The notes beneath the pieces are model-generated. The model was given only the letters and a program-made list of their open reading frames with translations. It did no database searches and was not told the origin of the DNA. Made by a program: the position numbers and the translations under genes. A stretch of DNA of 5,026 nt from Bacilli bacterium (GTDB lineage: Bacteria > Bacillota_I > Bacilli_A > RF39 > UBA660), in contig JAAWCI010000016.1 of NCBI GenBank assembly GCA_022793145.1, positions 1-5,026 on the forward strand, given 5' to 3'. Shown here piece by piece: positions 1 through 4,952 of this stretch (position 1 is its first letter; each line of letters opens with the position of its first letter).

Positions 1-66
1 AATGTCTAACCACATAGTAAGATAGACATGTTCTAAAGAATCTATCAATCTTATATATGTGTTTAG

Positions 67-124
67 AAGCAGCCCTCGATATTTAACTTCATTTCTATTT
101 CTATTCTAATATTGGGGGCTACTT
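67..124. other. Long imperfect hairpin, unassigned
   Basis: Positions 67-83 pair with 108-124: 14 Watson-Crick pairs, 2 G-U pairs (on the plus strand) and one C-A mismatch around an AGCCC/GGGCT core. The loop of 24 nt is pyrimidine-rich with repeated TTTCTA units. Neither strand has a U-run directly after the stem, so it is not an ordinary terminator. The GGGGCT strand (115-120) could instead pair with AGCCTC at 147-152, so two folds compete. It may be part of a leader or small RNA. A TTGAGG (154-149) and a TATATA-like box about 18 nt further on the minus strand would place it just after a weak minus-strand start site. Confidence 0.35.
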
Positions 125-175
125 ATATATATTTATAAAGGTAACTAAGCCTCAATGTCGTTAATTTAAGATGAT

Positions 176-218
176 AAAAAAGAAAAGAACAATAATATCT
201 AATTAAGTTATTGTTCTT
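176..218 (-). terminator. Probable minus-strand terminator
   Basis: A perfect 11-bp inverted repeat (185-195 with 208-218) has a 12-nt loop. Read on the minus strand, the stem is followed by UU, C and six U (184-176), the form of a Rho-independent terminator. The stem is AT-rich, with three G-C pairs, so strength is uncertain. It could be a backup for the membrane-protein gene ending at 534. Confidence 0.4.
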
Positions 219-231
219 AGATTGTTGACAA

Positions 232-267
232 AGTGGTATATTCAAAAAGCATATGCTACTTTTTTTT
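232..267 (+). terminator. Probable plus-strand terminator
   Basis: Positions 232-241 pair with 251-260 (10 pairs, two of them G-U), the loop is 9 nt, and seven T follow (261-267). This is a good Rho-independent shape for a transcript coming from the left. No plus-strand gene is visible upstream within the window, so it would end an RNA or a gene starting outside it. Confidence 0.45.
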
Positions 268-344
268 ATCTCAATTCTTATAATTTTTTCTATCTTCAAT
301 TTGCCATCTTCTTTAAATTATGGCACGTAAAAATCATCTAATTT

Positions 345-366
345 AAAAAACGGAAATAACTCCGTG
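345..366 (-). terminator. Minus-strand terminator of the membrane-protein gene
   Basis: On the minus strand ACGGA (365-361), a 6-nt loop and TCCGT (354-350) form a short stem followed by five T (349-345). It lies about 170 nt past the stop codon of the gene ending at 534. The same bases also take part in a longer inverted repeat (see 346-451). Confidence 0.45.
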
Positions 367-451
367 ATTTTAGTGTGCAATAATTTGTCTATTTTTTATC
401 AAAATTAAAAGACTTATTTCCGTTTTTAGTGTTTAAACCTGAAATAAGTCT
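346..451. repeat. Overlapping inverted repeats with a shared strand
   Basis: Positions 346-359 and 414-427 form a perfect 14-bp inverted repeat built on CGGAAATAA/TTATTTCCG. Positions 410-420 and 441-451 form a perfect 11-bp inverted repeat built on GACTTATTTC/GAAATAAGTC. The segment 414-420 belongs to both, so an RNA from this region can form one stem or the other but not both. The 410-451 hairpin read on the minus strand is followed by TTTAATTTT and could be a first, weak terminator for the upstream minus-strand gene. The palindrome GTTTAAAC lies in its loop (431-438). Confidence 0.55.
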
Positions 452-516
452 AGCAAATCAGCCTACTATTTATAAATCTGCACCTTGTCTGAAAATTTGC
501 ATATTTGGCAACAGTT

Positions 517-543
517 TGACTCCTAGATAGGAGTTATTTTTTT
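517..543 (+). terminator. Plus-strand terminator over the end of the membrane-protein gene
   Basis: ACTCC (519-523) and GGAGT (530-534) pair around a 6-nt loop. Outer G-U and U-A pairs extend the stem to 517-536, and seven T follow (537-543). The U-run is the complement of the last lysine codons of the minus-strand gene, so only a plus-strand RNA would use this terminator. No plus-strand gene is seen upstream. Confidence 0.4.
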
Positions 544-1853
544 CGATAAATAAATTTATAATCAATATCAACTGAAATATCTGTTCTAGTGATGAGTTCA
601 GGAACAGTTCCTTGTAGTATTCTCTCAAATTCTGTTTTTCCTACATAACTATCTAATTTTAAGAATGATTTCATAGAATAGGAAATACGATATCTAGAAT
701 ATGTTTTTGTTTGTTGCTCACGGTAAGAAGAATTACTGCTATCTATTTTGTTTTCAGAACTATATTTTGACCAGTTTGAATATTCAAAAATATCATTGTC
801 ACGAAGTTTATAGGAATTGGTTGGGGAAGACATAAATCCTGAATAAGAGCGCTTTTTTCCATTATACCATTTCCACATTTTATCTTGATAACGATACATT
901 TTTACATATTCTTTTTCTTTTTTGTTGAATTCTTCGCTTGGCTGAGTTGGATAATAGGCGCCACTATTCCAATATACTTTTTCATTACCATCTAAATAAT
1001 ACCAACGATATCCATTTTTAGAATTTATTGTTCTATAATCTTTTTTTTCTGGGTAATCTAAAGACCATTCTGTCCATGCTGTAAGCATTTGAGTAGAGGT
1101 GTCTTTGTTTGCAAAACCTGCTGGTTGTTCTGAAGATAATTCGCTATAGCTCCCACCATTATCCCTATAATATCTCCACTTTTTATCACGATAACTATAC
1201 CAAGTAGCATCATCTTTTTCATATTCAATGATATTAGCTTCACTAGAAATTTTTGGTAGGACACTTTCTTTTAATGGTAAAGCAACTTGATAAGTTTCAT
1301 TAACTTCTCCAACTTCTTCTTCTGGTATCCAATTAGACCAAGCTGAATGATAATATGATATTTCATAATAGTTGTAATAAGGAATGACATCGATTACATA
1401 TCTATTAGAAGGCTTTTTACTTACTTCTTTAGACCATTTTTTATAACGTTCGTCTGTAGTACAATAATTACAATTTGTAATATCATATGTTTTAATATAT
1501 TCCTCTTTATATTTGGTGATTTTAACAGTTCCACTACATATTTTTTCTTCTAGAGTTGGTTTTAATGTTTCTTCTAGAAAAACATCATCAATATTTAGTG
1601 TGATTGATTCACCTTCAACAGTAGGAAGTAAATCGTTATTTTCTGCATATAACATACTTTGCTCAAGAATCATTTTTTCTATATTATTGCATTTGCTTGA
1701 TCTAGAAACATTGTAAACAATTAAGCTGATTACAATGATTAGGATTATAAAAATAGCAATGATAATTAATGTATGATTCTTTTTTTCAACGTATTCAGTA
1801 GATCCATCATAAGAATTTCCTTTTGGCTGAATTTTCAACTTTCCTAATTTCAT
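534..1853 (-). CDS. Single-pass membrane protein with W/Y-rich extracellular repeats
   Basis: I cannot assign a function to this 439-aa protein. It has a short basic cytoplasmic tail (1-26), one strongly hydrophobic helix (about 27-49), and a large outer part with four cysteines (55, 106, 128, 131). From about 139 on it is made of degenerate aromatic repeats. WSxW-like pieces (AWSNW at 171, AWTEWS at 259, NWSKYS at 361) alternate with YRDKKW/YRYQDKMW-type strands (221, 320; a looser copy near 282). Similar WSxW...YRYRD repeats occur in surface proteins of Firmicutes, as I recall; a link to thrombospondin-1 modules is only a resemblance. Signal-anchor topology with the C-terminus outside is inferred. 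It is monocistronic with its own promoter (1876-1904), and the ribosome site is weak (AGAAAG about 10 nt upstream). A role at the cell or forespore surface is possible but unproven. Confidence 0.85.
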   Translation of the reverse strand: MKLGKLKIQPKGNSYDGSTEYVEKKNHTLIIIAIFIILIIVISLIVYNVSRSSKCNNIEKMILEQSMLYAENNDLLPTVEGESITLNIDDVFLEETLKPTLEEKICSGTVKITKYKEEYIKTYDITNCNYCTTDERYKKWSKEVSKKPSNRYVIDVIPYYNYYEISYYHSAWSNWIPEEEVGEVNETYQVALPLKESVLPKISSEANIIEYEKDDATWYSYRDKKWRYYRDNGGSYSELSSEQPAGFANKDTSTQMLTAWTEWSLDYPEKKDYRTINSKNGYRWYYLDGNEKVYWNSGAYYPTQPSEEFNKKEKEYVKMYRYQDKMWKWYNGKKRSYSGFMSSPTNSYKLRDNDIFEYSNWSKYSSENKIDSSNSSYREQQTKTYSRYRISYSMKSFLKLDSYVGKTEFERILQGTVPELITRTDISVDIDYKFIYRKK

Positions 1854-1875
1854 GTTATCACAACTTTCTTATCTA

Positions 1876-1904
1876 ACTATAGCATAGAAAGTTATTTTGT
1901 TCAA
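1876..1904 (-). promoter_or_regulatory. Sigma-A-type promoter of the membrane-protein gene
   Basis: On the minus strand TTGAAC (1904-1899), a 17-nt spacer and TATAGT (1881-1876) match the housekeeping consensus well. The start would fall near 1869, leaving a leader of about 17 nt before the ATG at 1853. Confidence 0.7.
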
Positions 1905-1916
1905 TATTTTAAAGAA

Positions 1917-1942
1917 GAAAAAAAGAGAAGAACTCTCTTTTT
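1917..1942 (-). terminator. Terminator of the CotY/CotZ gene
   Basis: A perfect 9-bp inverted repeat (1920-1928 with 1934-1942, 5-nt loop) overlaps the TAA stop of the minus-strand coat gene. On that strand more T follow the stem. It separates the coat gene from the promoter of the next gene. Confidence 0.75.
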
Positions 1943-2384
1943 AGACACATTCAACAGCAGTATCTTGTAAGCAACGAATAACGCAAAGACAATTTAGATC
2001 CATTGTGAAGAAAGAATTTGTTGCAACATATGGAACAGTTGCTGCTGTTACTGGATCAGTGTTAGGTGCTAGAACACGGAATGTAGCACAGTTACCATCT
2101 AGTTTTTCAACACGGAAAACACTAGAACAATTGGTACCAACGTCATTGCAGTCTATATTTTCTTTTGTAGTAGGCATTCTCCATGGTGTTCCGTTACCAC
2201 AACAAGTATATAGCATAACTGGTCTTGTGTTACAAACAAGGGAACTAGCTCCGCATCCTAAGAATCCTCTGTCACAAGTATCCAAACAATTTTCTGAGCA
2301 TTCAGCATTTTGTTGTAAGATATTAATGACAGTTAAGATTTCAGCGATGCAGTTGCAGTTTTCTTCTTTTTTGTTATTGCACAT
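1941..2384 (-). CDS. cotZ: CotY/CotZ-family spore coat (crust/exosporium) protein
   Basis: Cysteine-rich structural protein of the outermost spore layer; in Bacillus, CotY, CotZ and ExsY assemble into disulfide-linked sheets forming the crust or exosporium base. The product is 147 aa, close to Bacillus CotZ (about 148), with 17 cysteines. Family signatures are FRVEKLDGNCATFRVL (90-105) and MDLNCLCVIRCLQ (128-140), which line up with the FRVE..GSCAT and VDLDCFCAINCL blocks I recall from CotZ. The N-terminal half has clustered Cys (10, 12, 29, 33, 37, 44, 51, 61, 62). I chose the ATG at 2384 because GGGTGG lies 7 nt upstream; an in-frame ATG at 2402 has no good site and overlaps this one. A sigma-K-like promoter lies upstream and a terminator directly follows. 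Whether it acts as CotY, CotZ or ExsY cannot be told from one copy. Confidence 0.9.
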   Translation of the reverse strand: MCNNKKEENCNCIAEILTVINILQQNAECSENCLDTCDRGFLGCGASSLVCNTRPVMLYTCCGNGTPWRMPTTKENIDCNDVGTNCSSVFRVEKLDGNCATFRVLAPNTDPVTAATVPYVATNSFFTMDLNCLCVIRCLQDTAVECV

Positions 2385-2415
2385 TTTAATCCACCCTTTC
2401 ATTTTGATTTCATTA

Positions 2416-2442
2416 TAATTTATGTTGTTGTTTTAAAAGGGT
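2416..2442 (-). promoter_or_regulatory. Sigma-K-like (late mother-cell) promoter of the coat gene
   Basis: On the minus strand, AC (2442-2441), a 16-nt spacer and CATAAATTA (2424-2416) fit the sigma-K pattern AC-N16-CATANNNTA exactly. The start would lie near 2409, giving a leader of about 25 nt that holds the GGGTGG ribosome site. Late mother-cell expression is what is known for cotYZ/exsY genes. CATA is also shared by sigma-E, which remains an alternative. Confidence 0.6.
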
Positions 2443-2486
2443 GTGAATAAAAAGCCCGTATTTTTTGTATTTTTATTGAATTTGTC

Positions 2487-2515
2487 TTGAAAAAAAATAG
2501 AAGTTTCAGTATAAT
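2487..2515 (+). promoter_or_regulatory. Sigma-A promoter of the DUF1292-like gene
   Basis: TTGAAA (2487-2492), a 17-nt spacer and TATAAT (2510-2515) are close to the housekeeping consensus. Transcription would begin near 2522, leaving a 27-nt leader with AGGAGG at 2533-2538. It diverges from the sigma-K-like promoter at 2416-2442. Confidence 0.8.
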
Positions 2516-2548
2516 ATTATGTGAGAATAAAAAGGAGGATGTTTTAGT

Positions 2549-3193
2549 ATGCAAAAAATGTCTGCATTTAATCAAAATAATCAACCATTAGAAATAGAAA
2601 TCATTCGTTATTTTAAGGTAAATGATAAAAAATATTTAATTTTTACTTTAGAAGAGAAAGATGAACAAGGATATATTAAGGTATATGTTTCAAAGATTCT
2701 TGGTCTAAATGGAACATTAGCTGCTTATGATATTATAGATGAAACTGAGTGGGCTAGTGTAAAAGATTTAGTGAAGAGGATTATTAAAGCAAACCGAGAG
2801 GGAGGAGCTTTAGAAATAGAAGATTTGTCTTTGGAAAGACTTAATAATATTAGAATAAATGGTCAACAAGTATTTAAATTAATTAGCAATTTAATCGAAC
2901 TATTAGGAAGCAATATTAGTGCGAAAGCGGATGATACAGAAGATATGCTTCCATCAGCACCAAAAGAAGAACAGATTTCTAATGAGGCAACAAGTACAGT
3001 TGGAACTGTGTCACCAGAACCAGAAAGAAAAGCGGAAACTTCATCAGATATGGAATCTACAACTACTGATTCATCTTCTGAGTATCAAAAACTTTATAAA
3101 GATTTATTTGATCGATATCAGGACTTGTTAGAAGAAAATTCTAAATTAAAAACAAAACTTGATAGTTTAAAAGCGATTATAAATGGAGAATAG
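2549..3193 (+). CDS. DUF1292-like protein with C-terminal coiled coil
   Basis: No function is known. The 214-aa product has three parts. Residues about 10-85 form a compact beta-rich domain (EIEIIRYFKVNDKKYLIFTL followed by the IKVYVSKI strand) that resembles DUF1292/YrzB small proteins of Firmicutes. Residues about 125-178 are an acidic, Ser/Thr/Pro-rich linker, probably disordered. Residues about 178-212 have a heptad-like pattern (YQKLYKDLFDRYQDLLEEN) predicted to be a coiled coil, suggesting oligomerisation or partner binding. Stand-alone YrzB-type proteins are about 90 aa, so the linker and coil are extra. There is no signal peptide or membrane segment, so it is probably cytoplasmic. The start is set by AGGAGG 10 nt upstream. 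A strong sigma-A promoter precedes it and a terminator overlaps its stop, so it is monocistronic. The DUF1292 match is from memory of the pattern and is moderate. Confidence 0.8.
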   Translation: MQKMSAFNQNNQPLEIEIIRYFKVNDKKYLIFTLEEKDEQGYIKVYVSKILGLNGTLAAYDIIDETEWASVKDLVKRIIKANREGGALEIEDLSLERLNNIRINGQQVFKLISNLIELLGSNISAKADDTEDMLPSAPKEEQISNEATSTVGTVSPEPERKAETSSDMESTTTDSSSEYQKLYKDLFDRYQDLLEENSKLKTKLDSLKAIINGE

Positions 3194-3211
3194 ACATGAG
3201 TCTATTTTTTT
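3189..3211 (+). terminator. Terminator of the DUF1292-like gene
   Basis: AATAGAC (3189-3195), a 4-nt loop and GTCTATT (3200-3206) form a perfect 7-bp stem followed by five T (3207-3211). The left arm includes the TAG stop codon at 3191-3193. Confidence 0.85.
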
Positions 3212-3229
3212 CATTTTCTACATAAACTA
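3201..3229 (+). promoter_or_regulatory. Possible sporulation promoter of the YutH-like gene
   Basis: CATAAACTA (3221-3229) fits the CATANNNTA -10 box of sigma-K and resembles the sigma-E CATA box. The -35 side is less clear: there is no AC at 16 nt, but TCTATTT (3201-3207) lies 13 nt upstream and is a partial sigma-E -35. The start would fall only about 10 nt before the ATG, close to or inside the ribosome site, which weakens the call. Confidence 0.35.
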
Positions 3230-3245
3230 TAGAGAGGTGGAATAT

Positions 3246-4157
3246 ATGAAGAATGCAATTCAATATTATTATGGATTATATCCCGTAGATATCCACCAAA
3301 CTTCAAGTGGACTATATGAATTTAAAGAAAATGGAAACAATTATGTTTTAGAACCCTTTCATCGATCTTTTGAAGAATTAGAAGAAATTTATAGAATTAG
3401 TAATCAGTTAATTGAAAGAGGTATATATTGTCATCAAATGGTGCCAAATATGATGGGAAAGATTATCACAGTGATTAATCAAGTCCCTTATATTTTATTA
3501 AAGCTCTTTATTACATCTAAAGAACAAGTTACAATTTATGATATTTTATTTTTTTCCAAACTTGTTGTAGAAAATACTGAAAAAAGTATGCTTACAAGAA
3601 ATGAATGGAAAAAATTGTGGAGTAAAAAAAACGACTACTTAGAATATCAAGTAAGTCAATTTGGAAAAAGTTTTCCAAAAATAAGAAATAGCTTTAGTTA
3701 TTTTATTGGTCTTTCTGAAATTGGTATTGCCCTTTTGAATGAAACAAAAATAGAGGAACCGTTAGTAATTAGCCATAGAAGAATTTGTAGTACAGATACA
3801 ATGTTTGATTTATATAATCCTCTTAATTTTATATTGGATTATAAGGAGCGGGATATTATAGAGTTTTGGAAAGTAGAAGTTTTAGCAGATACGTTTACTT
3901 TAGAAACTTTTTCTCAGTTTTTAAATACATTAAAATTAACTGATTCAGAATGGATTTTATTATTGGCACGAGCATTTTATCCAACTTTTTATTTTGATAG
4001 TTATGAAGACATTATTGAGAAACACGCAAAGGAAGAACTCTTAGATGCAATTATAAAAAGTGTTACAAAGTATGAAAGTTTTTTAAAATTGATTTATGAA
4101 AAAGTACGTTTTATTCATCCGCTACCAGATTTGTGGCTTACAAAAAACATAGGATAA
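3246..4157 (+). CDS. YutH/CotS-family spore coat protein (degenerate kinase fold)
   Basis: Likely a spore coat protein of the CotS/CotI/YsxE/YutH group, which share an aminoglycoside-phosphotransferase-like fold; Bacillus members are mother-cell products of about 340-350 aa, and this one is 303 aa. Visible traits are a short N-lobe opening YYYGLYPVDIHQTSSGLYEF, a site where family kinases have HGD replaced by ISHRRI (175-180), DLYNPLNFILDY (188-199) at the metal-binding side, LLARAFYPTFYFDSYEDI (239-256), and a closing HPLPDLWL (291-298). Loss of the catalytic Asp suggests a pseudokinase. I chose the ATG at 3246 because AGGTGG ends 5 nt upstream; an upstream in-frame ATG at 3183 lies inside the previous gene and before its terminator. 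As I recall, yutH and the nfu-like yutI are also near each other in B. subtilis, which mildly supports the name. The paralogue assignment is uncertain. Confidence 0.75.
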   Translation: MKNAIQYYYGLYPVDIHQTSSGLYEFKENGNNYVLEPFHRSFEELEEIYRISNQLIERGIYCHQMVPNMMGKIITVINQVPYILLKLFITSKEQVTIYDILFFSKLVVENTEKSMLTRNEWKKLWSKKNDYLEYQVSQFGKSFPKIRNSFSYFIGLSEIGIALLNETKIEEPLVISHRRICSTDTMFDLYNPLNFILDYKERDIIEFWKVEVLADTFTLETFSQFLNTLKLTDSEWILLLARAFYPTFYFDSYEDIIEKHAKEELLDAIIKSVTKYESFLKLIYEKVRFIHPLPDLWLTKNIG

Positions 4158-4166
4158 TTTCCTATG
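4142..4166. terminator. Shared terminator between convergent genes
   Basis: CATAGGA (4148-4154), a 5-nt loop and TCCTATG (4160-4166) form a perfect 7-bp stem. On the minus strand it is followed by six T (4147-4142), making a strong terminator for the nfu gene. On the plus strand a weaker CTTTATTATT follows, so it may also end the YutH-like gene, whose TAA stop lies in the loop (4155-4157). Confidence 0.8.
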
Positions 4167-4182
4167 CTTTATTATTGATATT

Positions 4183-4431
4183 TTATAGATCTGATACTTC
4201 ATCTTTTACATTTATGACTTCTATAACTTCAGGAACTTCTTCTTTAATTGCTGCTTCGATTCCATCTTTTAAAGTTAAATCGAGCATATGGCAATTGGAA
4301 CAGGCTCCCATCATCTTTATATAAACAATATTATTTTCATATTTTATAAATTCAATATTTCCTCCATCGTTTACCAAAAATGGTCGTAAACGATTAATAA
4401 TTTCAATGATTTTTGCTTCATTTTCTTTCAT
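4183..4431 (-). CDS. Nfu-type iron-sulfur cluster carrier (NifU C-terminal domain)
   Basis: Small cytoplasmic Fe-S carrier that binds a cluster between two subunits and hands it to client proteins; comparable to B. subtilis YutI. The 82-aa product is a complete stand-alone NifU C-terminal domain. RPFLVNDGGNIEFI (16-29) is the usual RP.L..DGG block, and GACSNC (42-47) carries the CxxC ligands Cys44 and Cys47, followed by the TLKDGIEAAIKEEVPEV helix (53-69). No N-terminal scaffold or A-type domain is fused, and no suf genes are in view. The ATG at 4431 has GGTGATG upstream. It has its own promoter and converges on the YutH-like gene with a terminator between them. Confidence 0.93.
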   Translation of the reverse strand: MKENEAKIIEIINRLRPFLVNDGGNIEFIKYENNIVYIKMMGACSNCHMLDLTLKDGIEAAIKEEVPEVIEVINVKDEVSDL

Positions 4432-4448
4432 TTTTCATCACCAAGGGT

Positions 4449-4477
4449 ATTATATAATAAAGTTATCTAATAGTAAA
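4449..4477 (-). promoter_or_regulatory. Sigma-A-type promoter of the Nfu gene
   Basis: On the minus strand TTTACT (4477-4472), a 17-nt spacer and TATAAT (4454-4449) form a housekeeping promoter with a perfect -10 and a 4/6 -35 box. The start would be about 10 nt before the ATG at 4431. It diverges from the S1-gene promoter at 4501-4509. Confidence 0.55.
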
Positions 4478-4500
4478 GGGTTTTTAATGTAAAAAAAATG

Positions 4501-4509
4501 TGTTATAAT
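4501..4509 (+). promoter_or_regulatory. Extended -10 promoter of the S1-domain gene
   Basis: TATAAT (4504-4509) is preceded by TGT (4501-4503), an extended -10. The -35 at 17 nt (TTTTTA) is poor, as is common when the -10 is extended. The predicted start near 4516 leaves a leader of about 11 nt that consists mainly of the ribosome site GAGGTG (4516-4521). Confidence 0.6.
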
Positions 4510-4526
4510 ACGTCTGAGGTGTTTCT

Positions 4527-4895
4527 ATGACAAAGTACAAAAAAGGGAAGGTTGTCCGTGGAACAGTTACTGGTATAGAAAACTATGGAATTTTTATATC
4601 GCTTGACGAATATTATAGTGGTTTGATTCACATTTCTGAGATTTCGCATGGTTTTGTGAAAGACATTAATAATTTTGTAAAAATAGGAGAAACTATTTAT
4701 GTAGAAATCCTTGACGTGGACGAAGAATCTTGTCATTTAAAATTAAGTATCAAGAATATTGTATATAAAGTAAAAACAAAAAACAATAAAAAAAAGATTA
4801 TTGAAACGAAACATGGTTTTCATACTTTGGCATATAAATTGCCTGGATGGATTGACCAAAGTTTGAAAAAATTTCAAAATAATGAAAAAATTTAG
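4527..4895 (+). CDS. yugI: S1-domain RNA-binding protein, YugI/GSP13/CvfD family
   Basis: Cytoplasmic RNA-binding protein with one S1 domain; B. subtilis YugI is general stress protein 13, and the streptococcal relative CvfD is a post-transcriptional regulator. The 122-aa product has the S1 fold at about 5-76: KGKVVRGTVTGIENYGIFISL, then GLIHISEISHGFVKDINNFV (32-51), then the closing strand LKLSI. HISE..HGFVKDIN is nearly identical to the YugI block I recall. A basic linker (82-91) leads to GFHTLAYKLPGWIDQSL (97-113), the short conserved tail (GF.TL..KL..WI..S) that sets this family apart from other S1 proteins such as YabR. GAGGTG 5 nt upstream supports the start. No strong terminator follows, only an A6/T6 weak hairpin around the stop, so some reading into the tRNA gene is possible. 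Confidence 0.93.
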   Translation: MTKYKKGKVVRGTVTGIENYGIFISLDEYYSGLIHISEISHGFVKDINNFVKIGETIYVEILDVDEESCHLKLSIKNIVYKVKTKNNKKKIIETKHGFHTLAYKLPGWIDQSLKKFQNNEKI

Positions 4896-4904
4896 TTTTT
4901 TGTG

Positions 4905-4933
4905 TTGACAAATGCTTGTTTAACTGGTATAGT
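4905..4933 (+). promoter_or_regulatory. Consensus promoter of the tRNA gene
   Basis: TTGACA (4905-4910, perfect), a 17-nt spacer and TATAGT (4928-4933) form a strong sigma-A promoter ending about 20 nt before the tRNA. Such strength is usual for stable RNA genes. It begins 10 nt after the stop codon of the S1-domain gene, so the tRNA is driven independently. Confidence 0.85.
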
Positions 4934-4952
4934 TAAATACGTCCAAGTGTCT

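Larger units (their letters stand above)
1..533. other. Noncoding region rich in inverted repeats
   Basis: No open frame here has both a useful length and a ribosome binding site on either strand. The stretch instead holds a series of inverted repeats, listed separately. Near the left edge, a 7-bp stem (2-8 with 23-29) shares its right arm with a second possible stem (21-26 with 41-46). A further 6-bp stem pairs 302-307 with 320-325. The left part could be the end or leader of something outside the window. The right part looks like the terminator zone downstream of the minus-strand membrane-protein gene. I recognise no known riboswitch, tmRNA, SRP RNA or RNase P motif. Confidence 0.6.

Noticed and set aside
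170..205. Tiny 11-codon frame starting at ATG 170
   Set aside because: It has no ribosome site, is AT-rich by chance, and overlaps the inverted repeat at 185-218.
225..253. TTGACA at 225-230 as a promoter
   Set aside because: At 17 nt the -10 position reads AGCATA, which is poor, and the bases form the plus-strand terminator stem instead.
1..533. CRISPR array, insertion sequence or known riboswitch
   Set aside because: There are no regularly spaced direct repeats, no transposase frame or matching terminal repeats, and no recognisable riboswitch core.
1058..1716. Two open frames overlapping the membrane-protein gene (1058-1264 minus, 1513-1716 plus)
   Set aside because: They are shadows of the 439-aa gene. 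The long gene has a promoter, a coherent membrane topology and repeats.
2005..2418. Plus-strand open frame of 137 codons
   Set aside because: It is antisense to the clear CotY/CotZ gene, has no family resemblance, and has no ribosome site.
2919..3131. Plus-strand 70-codon frame inside the DUF1292-like gene
   Set aside because: It is an out-of-frame shadow with a Lys/Gln/His-biased product and no start signal.
3183..3245. Upstream start for the YutH-like protein
   Set aside because: It would overlap the previous gene's end and its terminator, has no ribosome site, and adds residues with no family resemblance. The ATG at 3246 has AGGTGG.
4133..4324. Plus-strand 63-codon frame over the Nfu gene
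   Set aside because: It is antisense to a complete Nfu domain with CxxC, and it begins inside the YutH-like gene.
4503..4736. Minus-strand open frame of 77 codons
   Set aside because: It is antisense to the well-recognised S1-domain gene and has no ribosome site or family match.
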